The notes under the pieces were generated by a model. That model was not told where the DNA came from, did not search any database, and was given only the letters and a program-made list of their open reading frames with translations. This document shows positions 30,655 to 43,123 of a stretch of 60,000 bases of DNA, piece by piece. Position 1 is the first letter of the stretch, and every line of letters begins with the position of its first letter. The stretch spans positions 6,692,030 to 6,752,029 of the forward strand of contig CAIIXF020000009.1 in assembly GCA_903813345.2 (NCBI GenBank). The letters are read 5' to 3'. This DNA is from Owenia fusiformis. Taxonomy: Eukaryota > Annelida > Polychaeta > Sabellida > Oweniidae. Position numbers and translations under genes: made by a program.

Positions 30655-32411
30655 CATGTGGTTTCTTCTTCCTAGATTTCACAACGAGGCTATAGGGATT
30701 CAACAAAATGAAAGTGAAACTGAATTTTAAGAACACCAAACATATTACAATCATCATTTTTTCTCTGGAAGTCACCAATAGCCAGGTTTATTTTAGTTAA
30801 TTAGAGCACAGTCAGAGAGAATGTTCTGGCGAAGGAGATTGGGATTCCAAATTATTAGAGACTATTATTTATATAATACTTTTGAATCAATGGCTAATAA
30901 AAATATACACACCCCCAGCAGTGCAGCAGAACTTTGTAAAGTGAAACATCTCTGAACGTGGAATAGGTTCAACAGGTGTTCCAGTTATTGGAACACTTTT
31001 CAGACTCCCAACACCAATTGACTTCATGTGAAATGCAACACCTCCAAAAAGGAACTATTTTTAAGGTACAGATTTACTGTACATTGTGCGGTCCATGGGT
31101 GCAAGCTCTCAGCAGTCATACTTTTTAACAAGAAGTACCGTGCGAAAATGACTGCATAGAGAAAAGCACCTTCTGTTTTTTTCTTCTTTTTCGATTTCGA
31201 TGAGTCACATCAGACATACATATATTTATTTGTTTCTCGGTAACATAAAATAGTCGTCTCAGCCAACACTTTATACAAATGTGTGGTCTGTGAGCTTGTC
31301 AATCCTCAATTGGGTATAATTTTTGTGGTATTCTTAATTAATTGGAGCCTGTTTAGATAGGACCTCCCAAATAAAAAGCTGGCCACAACTATCAAAGTTA
31401 TACTCCAAGGTATAACAGTAAATGTTTTTTTAAAATTCATAATTCTTAGTGCTTGGCTCTAATCTTGCAGACCAGTACATACAATAACTATAAATCATCA
31501 AATTTTTTTTATCAATTTTTTTTATTTTTACTATGATATAAAAATAGTATACATTAGTACAATTTGTACATTAAGAAATAAAAATCATTCTTAAAACCTA
31601 AAATGCTTAATCTTCAATTGATCATGTATTTTGACTAATTTAAAACAATGTTATTAATTTATTGAGGTGTGGGGAAAGTGCAAACATAGGTCCACAGGCA
31701 GCAAATTGCTCTTTTCAGCATATACAATATGTAATGGAAAAATAATATTGAAATTGGTCTTTTATTCTTTGGTCAATTTGCAATTTGCTGTGTAAGTTTA
31801 GCCAATTTTCCAACTTACGACTGATATTATGCATCGTTTCAGTGATTTTGGACATTGACTTTTCAAATCATGATCAGTTTTTTTTAAATCATCTTCATTG
31901 ATACAACGTACATGTAGTAGGTATTTGCGATTGATTACCTAGAGAATCATTACTAAGGTGACCAGAACTTTTTGAGAGCTCACAAAATCAATTGGTCCTC
32001 CTGGCAACTACGAACAAAGAAGTAGTTTAAAACAAGTACAAATTGCAAAATGACTACTCGAGTTTGAGGGACCACTTTCATGTAATTTATATGCAACTTC
32101 TTTAATCTATGTTACAACTTTTCTCAACCATTGGTAGCCTACACACAATCCCATACACTCTGATTGAAATGACGACCAATAGAATACCATTATTTCTCTC
32201 CTTCTATATGCTTCTTAACATCCTTATTTATTGGTATATTACCATTGCTTCTTTACTTCTATACATTTCTTACACATCCCTTATATTGCCAGGTTTATAT
32301 CCTACATCCTTTATCCTCCAGCCTTTTAATTCCAAGCCAACCACAAGACACATATGCAGCGTAACTGTGATTTTACTTTTACAACATACAGTAAGTATGT
32401 GTCCTAAACTT
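30655..32411. other. Intergenic DNA between repeat elements and the 3' end of PRPF31
   Basis: AT-rich. A ~45-bp block at 30805-30855 (GAATGTTCTGGCGAA, GGAGATTGGGATTCC) recurs at 45463-45512. A decayed TACAGTAAAACCTG-type element sits at ~30936-31082. The PRPF31 3' UTR ends somewhere left of 32412; a minus-strand AATAAA at 32232-32227 is a plausible poly(A) signal. No other gene is seen. Confidence 0.5.
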
Positions 32412-35400
32412 TCAAGATTTGGATGAACCTGGTAATGGAGTAGTCACTTTAACAAAGCTAGAAGTACTTGAGAAATATTTTTGTGCCTCTTGAGTCCTTG
32501 CTTCAGCTGCTAATGGGTTAACAATTTCCAAACCCTGGAAAAGAAAGGGTTAAAACGTTAAAAATATTGAAATACCTTTAGATCAGGTATCAAGTATCTT
32601 GAAAAATCTATGAAATACTAGTAGTAATAGATGTAAATATGTTACCCCAAAACAAGCATGTTACCCTCTCCACATGTGCAGAAAGTAAGAATATTTTTAT
32701 AAATTAATCATATGCAAAGTTAGATGTGTTTCAGTCTTGAATTCAAATTAGGGTTGTTTTTCCTTTAATTTTCAGAGGAATGTGATGGAGAAAATCCTAT
32801 TGGTGGAATTTATTTTAGCTTTAGTTTACTTACTTGTAGTGGCGTAAATGCAACACTGGAGGCTGTTCCAGACACAGCTTTTTTAACAGTTGTACTTCCT
32901 CCCCAAACATTATTTTTTTGTTTACTAAGTTTTTGCTGAAAGAAAATAATGCATTCGTTATTCAGCAATATGGCCAATTAATCTTTGAATTTATAACTGA
33001 ATTATTCTAATAATTAAAAATATCTAATCTCAAATTATTTTGTTATTCTTAATTCTGTTGGTTTATTTTCCGGAACAAAACATCGGGGAAATACATGTTG
33101 TATGAATTGGCAAATATTCAAATTAGAACTTTGAATGACAATGTGATAAGTATAAAAGGGTTCCAATTTTGACAGTTTCAATAATTTTATCATTTTCTAT
33201 AATTCATGTTTGCGACCAAAGAGCCTTACCTAGGTACTTCAACATACATATATCCCTACCTTGTACCTATCACATTATGCATTATAGGCTAGTACAATTT
33301 TGTAGTAGCCATACAAACAGCAGTTTAACATGGATCAGGGTATGACTGAACAAATCTTAAACCTCTGAAATGGTTAACCAGAATTGAGTATTCAGAATTA
33401 GGTACAAACAATCATCGTACTACAACTTACCTGTAATGTTTTTGAGATTTTAGCCTTTGTTTTTGCATCAACTAATGGACCACGGACCCGATTAGAACCA
33501 GATTTACCAAGATTTCCTACACTGAACCCGATAGTATCCTGATATGCATCATCCTCTATCTGAAACGTATAAAATATCCATCTCTTAATAATTATCCATT
33601 GGTGATTAGCTCTTTTAGCAGCTAACAACAACAAAAAACATTGATACCTAGTATATGTGAGCTTTCATGTGAAATACATTTCATAAAATACATTACAGGC
33701 CTTACTGTTTATCCTGGTCATACTTGAGCCAAGATATTTTAAATTTGTAAACATTTTGAGATTATAGAATAAACTATTAATAACTGACCCTAAAAATGAA
33801 CAGATTTGAATGCTTAAAGTATACAATTACATTCTTTTTACATTTTTTGACTATATTTGTATCTTCATAAATGACTATGTATAGGTGCATATAAATAAAT
33901 GGAACTACTGTGCATATATTTACTGTAGAATACAAAGATAAATGGAAGACTGATGAATCACTTACTGCTCCAAATGTCATCCTGTTTGCCTGCTTTCTCA
34001 TTTCTGACATTCCAAGTCTCTCTTTCATTTTTCTTGCCCTAGAAAATGAGAAATGAGATATTTTTGTACGATTACATATCATTTCTAAACGTAAAAGGGC
34101 CGGATATTATACACATTGTGTCTTCAAATTGTATTTTAGCCTAACCAAGACCCCTGCTGCCATCTGCTGCAATTAGTGCTCTTTATGATATATTTAAGTG
34201 AGATTAGGGATGTCATAGGTTGTTCTATTATCTCTACCTACAACCAATGACATCATCAATTTAGCCAATATATTATCATAGTTTTTCTAATACATGAAAA
34301 AGTGGACGGATTTATTGAACCAATTTATTGAATTGGGATTTCTTCACTTTATAAAAAGTTTCTATTAAATTATGACCCCAGGCTGTAAAGGAATTTCCCT
34401 ATCATATCCTACATACCTCCTTCCACCTCTCTTTTTCTTGGCGGCATCTATGGGTGCAGGGAGAGGTTTGATCGCTTTAACTGGTGGTGGTTCCTGAAGT
34501 TTGTCTAGCTTCTCATCAATTTCAGCTCTCAGGTTGTCACCAACATGGCCATCTGAACTCTCATGGAAGCTGTCCACTCTGGCTGCTAGGGTACATTTTG
34601 CAGATACGAGTCTTGCTGCCTTCCTTCGCAAATCCTGTATGAGATAAGATGCAATAGATATATAAGAATATATATTAAAATGTAAAGGTTCTATTGGGCA
34701 TATTTTTCTGATTCAAATCTCGCTGATTTCCTGTGCCAAACCTGAATGACGAGATAATAATACATGTATAATTAATGCGAAGAATCTACTGGGCACACTA
34801 AGCTTACCAGTAACTATTTTTAAGTTAAATACAGGGTACCATTTTAGCAAATATTTGTTCAATACCGGTTCTGTTTCTTTGACAGTATTTCGCATTATTT
34901 CAAATAGAAGTCTATCGTTCCACATTTCTGTATGTATAATTACCAAGAAATTAAGATGCAAAATGTCACCACCTGTCATTTGTTAGCGGCACTGACCGCC
35001 ATATGATAAACACCATTCACTAAAAAGTTTGGAGACAAAACAATATGTCAACACTTTTGGAGGTAACATAACAAACCCTGCAAAGAGGGTCAACTTACTG
35101 GAGGTGTTTTCTGTACAACATCACTGTAGTAAACAAACCCTGCATGAGGGATGGCTGCTGTTTGTGAGAAACCAGACAATGTTTTCTTTTGGGCACCTAG
35201 CAACAAAATGTTACAGGCAGGCATCTTACTGAGGGCAGATAAACCACCAGCTACACCTGGAATCACAGTATAACAATATTACAGATGAGATTACGGAGTC
35301 ACTATGAAGGGATGTGGCAGATTATGAAAGGTGATTCAAATTAAATACAGTATGGGGAATATTGGGAATATACACCTGGAATCACAGTATAACAATATTA

Positions 35401-38400
35401 CAGATGAGATTACGGAGTCACTATGAAGGGATGTGGCAAATTATGGAAGGTGATTCAAATTAAATACAGTATGGGGAATATTGGGAATATACAGAATTGA
35501 GATTATGAAGTTATGCTGAAGGTATGGGATAGTATGGAAACTCGAGAGTAATTAAAGGGAAGGATTTGTGGAACATTAGGGGTAAATATACGGATATGAA
35601 TATTTAAATGTAAAATCAGGTGAAAAAATGAAAATCATGACTGGAGTAAGTATGGGGGGTAACATCAAGCTCTGGAAATAGGGAAGACTTAGGTAACTGG
35701 CATGGAGATGACATCTGGATGAGTGGCTTCTGCTTCTGGAGACAATGGGATAAACTGACTACTTATATTAACTGACTGACCGACCATTGTCCATTAATCA
35801 AATGTTCATGCTCTTCAAAGGATTTTTAAAGATAGCTTGGACTCTGCTACTTTGATTGTACATGTTTATGGACAAGGTTTTTCTCCTCACTACTCACCCA
35901 TTATTTTGGCTGCAGTTGATGCACCAATGATTAGAGTAAGGTTTGGTGCAATGAATGCCATCCTAGACTCCACATAGTCAAATATCTGTTGTTTATATTT
36001 CACGAGCTCTACTGCCATGTCACATGCTTCGTACACTCTGTCTAGCTCCTCATTGGTCAGTTTAGTGCTGTAATATGAATCAACAAGGACGTTTCAGTTT
36101 CAGTCGAGTAACATCTTAAATTCAAAATATTTTGCACCAAATATCAAAAATGGGATATTATTTGTAGGGGTTTTGTTGAATTTCTGACAGTAGGTAAAGT
36201 GACCGGAAACAATCAGAGTAATTTTCTCAGGCTGATACGTTCAATGCATGTTTTAAGTAGGTGTTAACCGAGAGCATACTACAGTAAAACTAGCGTAATT
36301 TGGGTCAACTTTTTTCATTTGGGACGTGTCCTTTTCAGAGGTTCTTTTAAATAAAGGTCAGTAGGTCATGAGACTGAAGCATTCCACTTATGGAAGTGTT
36401 CACCTTACAGAGGTATTTCCCTTTAAAAGTTTTACTGTATACCCATATCAAGTAAATGACACCCACCCCTGTGTAGTCGAGGCTGTCACACTGACCACCA
36501 TTATTGTAGCTGACGTCAATATTTCTTGCAGCACCTCATTATTCTTGGATTTGTCTATTTGATTACCTAGTTCCTGTACAAATAAACAATGGAGAATTAT
36601 AGTCACTGTATATAATACATATTATCCCACCCTAAGTGCTTTATATGATTGTATAATAGCATTGTATAACTGCAATATAAAACCAACACTCATCGTATAC
36701 AACTCTTGAGAACGATATACAACTCCTGGATAGCGTATACAACTCCTGGGCAGCGTATACAACTCTTCAACTTGATATACAACTGCTGAATTTAGATTAA
36801 CCTTTTATTGATTACATATTAGGGTGGGATAATAAGATCATATAATGGTTGATTCTGTATATCGTTATACTCTCGTGAGTATATGATATATTCACTCGTT
36901 CCCTTCAGTCACTCGTGAATATATCATATACTCACTTGAGTATAAACACGATATACGGAATCAACCATTATATAACCTCATATTATATCATATATATACG
37001 AGTATATGACTGTATGTTATGTAACTGTCTTATATGAAGCAATTAATAAATTATACATACATACAGTAATTTAACATGTATATTCGAACACCTCTCTAAT
37101 TTGAACACCTCTCAATGTGAACACTTTTTTGATAATCATATCAATGAATCATATTGAATGTGAACACCTGCTAATATGAACACTTTGAATTTGATTGAAT
37201 TGTCCCAGTGGTGGTCGAATTAGACAGTTTTCAGGGCTGTCACCAAGAAATATTTAGGGTGTGGTGGAAATATCTTCAGCAAAACCGTTCAATCTTTATA
37301 AATCATCGCCATGTCATACTTTATCCTTTTTACATGCTATTATTGTGAATTCAGTCGAGTTTAGAGTGTGGGAACAATCATGATTTGCCTATAGGTTGTG
37401 GTGGGAGATAAATAGAGTGTGTTGCTGAGCGAGAGCCCTGGTTTTTACTGGAATATGAAAAATAGTTTCATGAGCCAAAGATGATAGTTACAGGGTGACT
37501 AAAAATGCATGCAATTATTTTTGGTCTTACTTTCTATAATGAGAGTGTCTTACACGTAAAAAGATGTTCTTAGATCCCACCAATGATTTTTGAAAGTTAG
37601 AGCAAAAAATCTGGTGACCTTAAAAACTTCTTATTTGTTCCACTTACTCTGGCTGTTTTGAGATATTCCATGGAATTTGGCACTAACGACTCCAATTCTG
37701 GAAACCTTTGACAATAGATGTCTCTAGTGAACTTGTGGATCACATCTGAAACAAAGAAAATTATCTATAGTAAAATGATTAAAGCGATAAAATGTTTGCG
37801 AAGTTCATTTTTGCACCACAGGAATTTGTTGTTAGGCTATATTGTTTCTACTACGTAAGTTAATGGGTGTTCCTTCAACAATTATAGACGGTTTATCTAT
37901 GTACCATATGAGTGGTTTCCCTGGAAATGGTCAGCAAGATCATATGGGAATCGTAACCAAATGCTGATAACATCTGTGACAAAATGATATCCTTTAGGAA
38001 ATATGAACTGCTAGGTATACACGGGAGAGTAATTTGAATTGAGACTTTACTTACTTATTTCATTATCTATTTCCACAGTCAGATTGTTGGCATCCACTAT
38101 AAGAAGATATTCTGGATCCGCTTCTACTATTCCAACAACTGTAAACATCAAATGAAAGTCAAAAACATATTTAACACAATAGTCAACATATCTGTGAATG
38201 CAATCCGAAGGATGGACTCTTCAAAGACATCTGTATTAAATCGAACAAACAAATAGCTCTTGCATGCATTAGCCCTGTATTGCATAGTTTGCCATGATTG
38301 GCCTATATCATATGCATTTGCTTTGATTGACCCTGTATTGCATAAGCCCTGTATTGAATAATTTGCCTTGATTGGCCGATATCGCATGCTTTTAATTTGA

Positions 38401-40381
38401 TTGACCCTATATTGCATTGGCCCTGTATTGCATATGTTTTCCCTAATTGGCCTATATCGCATGCTTTTGATTTGATTGACCCTAATATTGCATTGGCCCT
38501 GTATTGCATATGTTTTCCCTAATTGGCCTACATCGCATGCTTTTGATTTGATTGACCCTATATTGCACTGGCCCTGTATTGCATATGTTTTCCCTAATTG
38601 GCCTATTTCGCATGCTTTTGATTTGATTGACCCTATATTGCATTGGCCCTGTATTGCATATGTTTTCCCTAATTGGCCTATATCGCATGCTTTTGATTTG
38701 ATTCACCCAATATTGCATTGGCCCTGTATTGCATATGTTTTCCCTAATTGGCCTATATATCGCATGTATTTGCTTTGATTGACCCTATATTACATTGCCC
38801 CTGTATTGCTTATGTTTTCCCCATATTGCACATATTTGCTTCTATTTATGCATGCAAAATTGCCCTGTATTGCATGTATTTGCCTTAATTGACCTTGTTT
38901 TGTTTTAACCCCATATTGCCATAAAATGTACATTTAATGTAAAATCTTTAATTGAAATGAAGTACATGTATACCAACCTTGAGTTCTTTTAGGTTTGCTT
39001 TGGAATTCTGCAATCTTCCTCATTACATCAGCTAACTGAAAAGAGATGACAGAAGATAAACAATAAAACAAGTAAAACCATACATGACAGCCCCCAAATC
39101 ATGATTTTATTTTTTGATTGAAAGATACTGAGGCAAATACAGACGATAAGCTGATATCAGAGAGCAGGAAAACGTATGTCAGCATGTGAAGTGCTCACAC
39201 TGGAGTGATATCCAGAAAATACCATCCAGAAAAATAAGACTAAAATTCATGACAATAGAGAGATTTCGCACATAAGTGAAAGTACAACTTATACGTATAG
39301 TTTAAAGGGTCATGTCGAACTATTATATTTACTAAAATCAATTTTAAATTGTACTAATGGAACATAACCATTCCCGTTATAGAAAAGCTCCATCAACTAG
39401 AGACTATGAATGCACTGTCATCTGCACGTGTAGATCATGCATATTATAATTAAATGCTTGCTTCCGTGTCCTTGTAGTTGTAGTGTATTATAAACACGAT
39501 CCTTTAAAGTGAGTCAAGATTCTTTAAAGTGAGTCATTACATAAACAAGTTGATTATTTCAATGTTTTCATGATCAGTATAAGTTCAATGAACTTACAAA
39601 ACAGTATATTTACGTAGATGATAACGTATACAGTTGGATCTCCGTATAAAGATTTGCCTACATACGTGTGGAACAATTGACCGCAAGCATTTTTTAAAAT
39701 TAATTGGCTGAGTGGGAACAGTATCCAATCAAATACTTTAACCATCAATTTGAAACACCAATCAAACCAGTAGGTTCTAGCAATTCCTGGAAACAACCCA
39801 TTCAGTAGCTCAACATATAGCATACAGGGTGTTTCATAACGAGCATCTCCAAAAAGTCAATTTGAGAAGAGATGGGTCTATAACATATGTACTATATATG
39901 AGCCTATTTTATTCTAGACAAACCCATTTGAATCAACTAAACATACTACAATTCAAGAAACTACAAATGGCATCCCTTTGACCTGTATTTATTACAGTCT
40001 GAGAAGATCTTTCCTGACGAAAAGCTCACATTATGAAACACCTTGTACGTTTACCTATAAGTATAAGTATACATTATAAGTTGTACTTTCACTAGGTGCG
40101 AAATCTCTCTATTATGAAAAGCCTTGATTTTTGTATATTTCTAACCCCTATTGATTGAAGCAACAGGTACTTGAGTAAATTTAACTTGGCATTCTCCTTA
40201 CCTCTTTGCTGTCACGTAATTTAGCCACTGCGCGTACAGATTCACCAATGTCCACTTCCATTGCAGCCTCCTCTGCTCCAGGAGCCCCTGCTCCCATTTG
40301 CTCTTCATTCTGCTCTTCATTATCCGCTTCATCTGCCTCATCCTCCTCGAGATCAGCAAGAAGTTCATCTGCTAAAGACAT
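32412..40381 (-). CDS. PRPF31: U4/U6 small nuclear ribonucleoprotein Prp31, complete, 12 exons
   Basis: Exons on the minus strand: 40381-40202, 39035-38978, 38138-38055, 37745-37648, 36573-36467, 36067-35898, 35256-35099, 34634-34417, 34038-33966, 33559-33431, 32935-32834, 32534-32412 (TGA). All have GT-AG ends and consistent phases, and the sum is 499 residues, the same as human PRPF31. The N-terminus [13 protein letters not shown] is followed by an acidic stretch. The Nop domain region is evident ([67 protein letters not shown]). A basic [13 protein letters not shown]...KKKRGGRR region follows, and the C-terminus has [15 protein letters not shown]. It binds U4 snRNA with the 15.5K protein and bridges U4/U6 to U5 in the nuclear spliceosome. 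Introns carry several repeats; one duplicates the exon-7 acceptor. Confidence 0.97.
34958..35070. mobile_element. AATGTCACCACC-type short repeat in PRPF31 intron 7
   Basis: The block AAAATGTCACCACCTGTCATTTG with CACCATTCACTAAAAAGTTTGGAGAC downstream recurs in diverged form at 22695-22830, and its first part at 14671. At 58527-58640 the TTGTCACCACC end is paired with an inverted GGTGGTGGCA, suggesting an inverted-repeat element. Limits are approximate. Confidence 0.5.
35253..35490. repeat. 119-bp tandem duplication spanning the PRPF31 exon-7 acceptor
   Basis: The unit starts ACACCTGGAATCACAGTATA at 35253 and again at 35372, and the two copies differ at only a couple of bases. The right-hand copy repeats the exon-7 3' splice site (minus strand GATTCCAG then GTGTA). 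Using that upstream AG would extend exon 7 into a stop codon within about ten codons, so the downstream site must be the productive one. Confidence 0.9.
36280..36440. mobile_element. TACAGTAAAACCTG-family inverted-repeat element, copy 4
   Basis: Begins CTACAGTAAAACTAGC and ends AAAGTTTTACTGTAT. It sits only ~26 bp from PRPF31 exon 5 (36467-36573), just past its donor on the transcript strand. Confidence 0.7.
36843..36970. repeat. 128-bp foldback in PRPF31 intron 4
   Basis: The arms TAATGGTTGATTCTGTATAT and its inverse enclose further nested inverted words (ATATGATATATTCACTCG against CGTGAATATATCATAT). Most of the segment can form one long hairpin. It is followed by GATATAC-type repeats in the opposite direction at 36690-36785. 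Confidence 0.75.
37062..37231. mobile_element. TACAGTAAAACCTG-family inverted-repeat element, copy 5
   Basis: Begins ATACAGTAATTTAACATG, with internal CGAACACCTCTC and TGAACACTTT words like the other copies. The right terminus (TTAGACAGTTTTCAG) is decayed. Confidence 0.55.
38270..38890. repeat. 75-bp minisatellite in PRPF31 intron 2
   Basis: About five well-kept units of 75-76 bp (TTGCATATGTTTTCCCTAATTGG, then CATGCTTTTGATTTGATTG) with decayed units on both sides. CATATG markers fall at 38431, 38507, 38582, 38657 and 38732. Because 75 is a multiple of 3, open frames appear on both strands; they are not genes. Confidence 0.9.
39823..40048. mobile_element. Foldback element with TACAGGGTGTTTCATAA ends in PRPF31 intron 1
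   Basis: The left end TACAGGGTGTTTCATAA is the inverse of the right end TTATGAAACACCTTGTA (one mismatch). ~190 bp of non-coding interior. Probably a mariner-type MITE. Confidence 0.75.
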
Positions 40382-40713
40382 GGCTTCCCTTTGCTATGCT
40401 GGGAGTCAGTATGGAGTGTGGTTTTATATAGATCAGAATGGCTCAGTCTGAAGATATATATGTGGGATCATGAAAAATTGATGAATATTTTAAGGATTGT
40501 AATTTTCTAAATGGTCTAACAATGGTCTAACTGTCTAATAATTCATATTGATATTCATTTGAATGAATAAGTTCATTTTCCTGTCAAGAAAATAGTTATT
40601 CTTATATAACTTGGAACTGGAAAGTTGAGAAATATTGATATCTACATGTGTAAATAGCTATTCTAAAATCCTAAATAAATCTCCAATTCCTCATTGTAAC
40701 AGTTGTTTTATTC

Positions 40714-41643
40714 GGTTACCTGTATTTTACAGGCAGGCATGCGACCCAGGCGGGCACTTTTATTTTTTTCATATGGGTGGTAGGATCAAAAACACATTCC
40801 AAAATTATTTTATTGCATGATTATCTTTGAGATTCTGTCGTCGTGTAACTATATTGCTAACCACAATTTCAGTATGGTGGTTGGTACTTGGTGGTATACG
40901 CAATATTGTAGCAGCAAATTGGAATCTGTTCAAAAAACAAAACGAGAGCGATAGCGATGTATGGGTCTGGTCTACTGTGCGCTGATTGGTCAACAGTGAT
41001 CAGTGACGTCAGGGTCAAGTGAGGTCACCTGCTTGACCACTGAGAACATTAAATTTAGAGAAAATCGGGACAAACTGAGCATGGCATAAGTAAACTGAAC
41101 AATATTGCAAAATATTACACAGGATTTAAAAGGCCGAAACTGTTTGGAAAGTTCCTAAATTTAGTGTAATTAAATTCTTGACCAGAAGTTAAAAATCCAG
41201 TGTCCTTGACCTGACCGGAAGACGACAACGACAAGATAATGCAGCAAACTCTTTGTCAAGATCTGCTTGGAGAAAAAAGATGCCTAGCCCTGATATCCCG
41301 GCCTGATACCATCAGTAGTGTAAGGCACTGAACGATACCATATACTTGTTTGTTTTGTTGTTGGTTAGGTAGCACGCCTGTAACGTCACAAACGATTGAC
41401 AAGAATTTAAACCCTGCTTCAGTAAACTTGATTTCTTATTTTCAAGGCAAGGACAATTTGGATACTTTTAATTCGGGTAGGCCTAAGGCCCAAGTATGTT
41501 AGCTTTTTTTGTTATGACAACATAATCTCAAAGAATGAGTCCATAAATTAATTTTGGAATGTGTTCTTGATCCTACCACCCCGATGAAAAAAATAAAAGC
41601 GCCCGCCTGGGTCGCCTGCCCACCTGTAAAATACAGGTAACCG
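40714..41643. mobile_element. ~930-bp element with ~110-bp terminal inverted repeats, upstream of PRPF31
   Basis: The left arm opens GGTTACCTGTATTTTACAGG and includes GACCCAGGCGGGC, TTTTATTTTTTTCAT and GGTAGGATCAA. The right arm is its inverse, ending CCTGTAAAATACAGGTAACC. The terminal ~20 bp are themselves almost palindromic. The interior has no protein. It lies ~330 bp upstream of the PRPF31 start codon, so it may overlap the promoter or 5' UTR. Confidence 0.8.
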
Positions 41644-41900
41644 TTTTATTCTTCCTTCAAAGGTCCTAGTCTAGACATGTAAGAGCAAGTCTGATAATTA
41701 GTATCTTTCTTTTTCATGGGATCTGACATTTGTCTCATAAGAAAACTGGGGCCATTGAGTATTAATTACACTTACTCCCCATTGTATGACATGCATGATA
41801 TATTCCTAAGTTGAGTCTACTGTTGGAATGGCAAAAGAGATAAAAGCATCAGTAGGAAAATATTTACAAGTTTTGATAAATGTTCCTTGATCTGCATACA

Positions 41901-42254
41901 TACAGGGTCGTAAAAACAGAAATCCTGCTGCTATTTTCCTAATACCTTTGTCATATTAGAAATTATTCCCTGATATTTGGCACATTTATACATTTAATTT
42001 CCTATCAGCCTGCCATATTTCATGACCATCAGACTGATATGTCCCTACCTGACTTCTACCTTTGGAAAAAGTGCCAAAGATAGAGTGTACAAGAATAACC
42101 TCAGAACAACTGCAAACTTTAAGTCTTATGGTTATGAAATAGGCTGGTAGGAAATTAGATTATGTTCAAATGTGTCAAATATCAGAGAGTAAATTTCCTA
42201 AAATGACAAAGGCAGGAGAAAAAATGCAGGGTTTCCATTGTTAATAACCCTGTA
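41901..42254. mobile_element. 354-bp foldback element (TACAGGGT ends)
   Basis: Starts TACAGGGTCGTAAAAACAG and ends TTAATAACCCTGTA. Arms of ~140 bp share inverted CCTTTGTCATATTAG, CCTGATATTTGGCACATTT and TTTCCTATCAGCC, so nearly the whole element is one imperfect hairpin. Confidence 0.8.
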
Positions 42255-42260
42255 ATTACA

Positions 42261-42372
42261 TACAGTAAAACCTGCCTAATCTAAACACTACTGGTATTGG
42301 TCAAAAGTGTTCAGATTTACAAGATTTCACATTTTGAGGTATTTTAACATTGATATACCAGGTTTACTGTAC
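42261..42372. mobile_element. TACAGTAAAACCTG-family inverted-repeat element, copy 6
   Basis: Begins TACAGTAAAACCTGCC and ends CCAGGTTTACTGTA. It is a short (112 bp) copy seven bases right of the foldback at 41901-42254. Confidence 0.75.
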
Positions 42373-43123
42373 ACTAAAAATACAAAACAAAATATTTTAT
42401 CTATACATGTTTATTTGAATTGATTGCACTAAATTACTGAAACATTCTTACACACACTACTTTTGGCAACAGAAGTTTGATGAAGAATAAGGTTTAACCT
42501 GACCACCTTTAGAAATCATATTAGAATAAAGCCTATTAAAAGTATGTAAATACTCAATTTAATGTTTCTACTTTATCCTAATTCCTGCTTTATAAAAACA
42601 ATTTCAGGAATGTATTGACATAGCTTAGCAGAATGGTCCTGATAGGGAGGATATTATGTTGGCAGAGCAAATTGAATAATCTAATACAACTTTGGAACTT
42701 TTATAATAATGTTGGCGATAAGACACCATGAGCAAACAGTATTCCTCAAGAATATTTCTTGGTTTACATTGATGTTTTCAATATCATCTGACAATAGAAA
42801 TGAAATGTATCATCTGACTAAGTAAGATTTATTCTGATTCCTAAAGTTCAAGCTATACTCTGAGACCAGAGAAAGTTGCAATTTAAGACAAAAATATCGT
42901 TCAAAAAAATTGTTTAATTCTGACTTTGAGTGGACTTATCAAGGAATTTACAATAGATATTGACTGGAAAACGATCTGAAGTGTTTAAGTTGCAGTAGGT
43001 TGCGCTGTTTTGTAAAAGTTGCGCTCTATACTGAAAGTTGCGGGTAGTTGTCACACGCGCAACAATGCAACTTTCTCTGGTGTCAGTATAGGTCTACTAC
43101 ATAGAGTATTCCCAATACCATTT

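Noticed and set aside
38148-38778. Open frames of 68-104 codons in the 75-bp repeat
   Set aside because: Period is a multiple of 3; the frames are repeat translations inside a PRPF31 intron.
40206-40451. Plus-strand Ser/Ala-rich frame
   Set aside because: It is the antisense shadow of PRPF31 exon 1.
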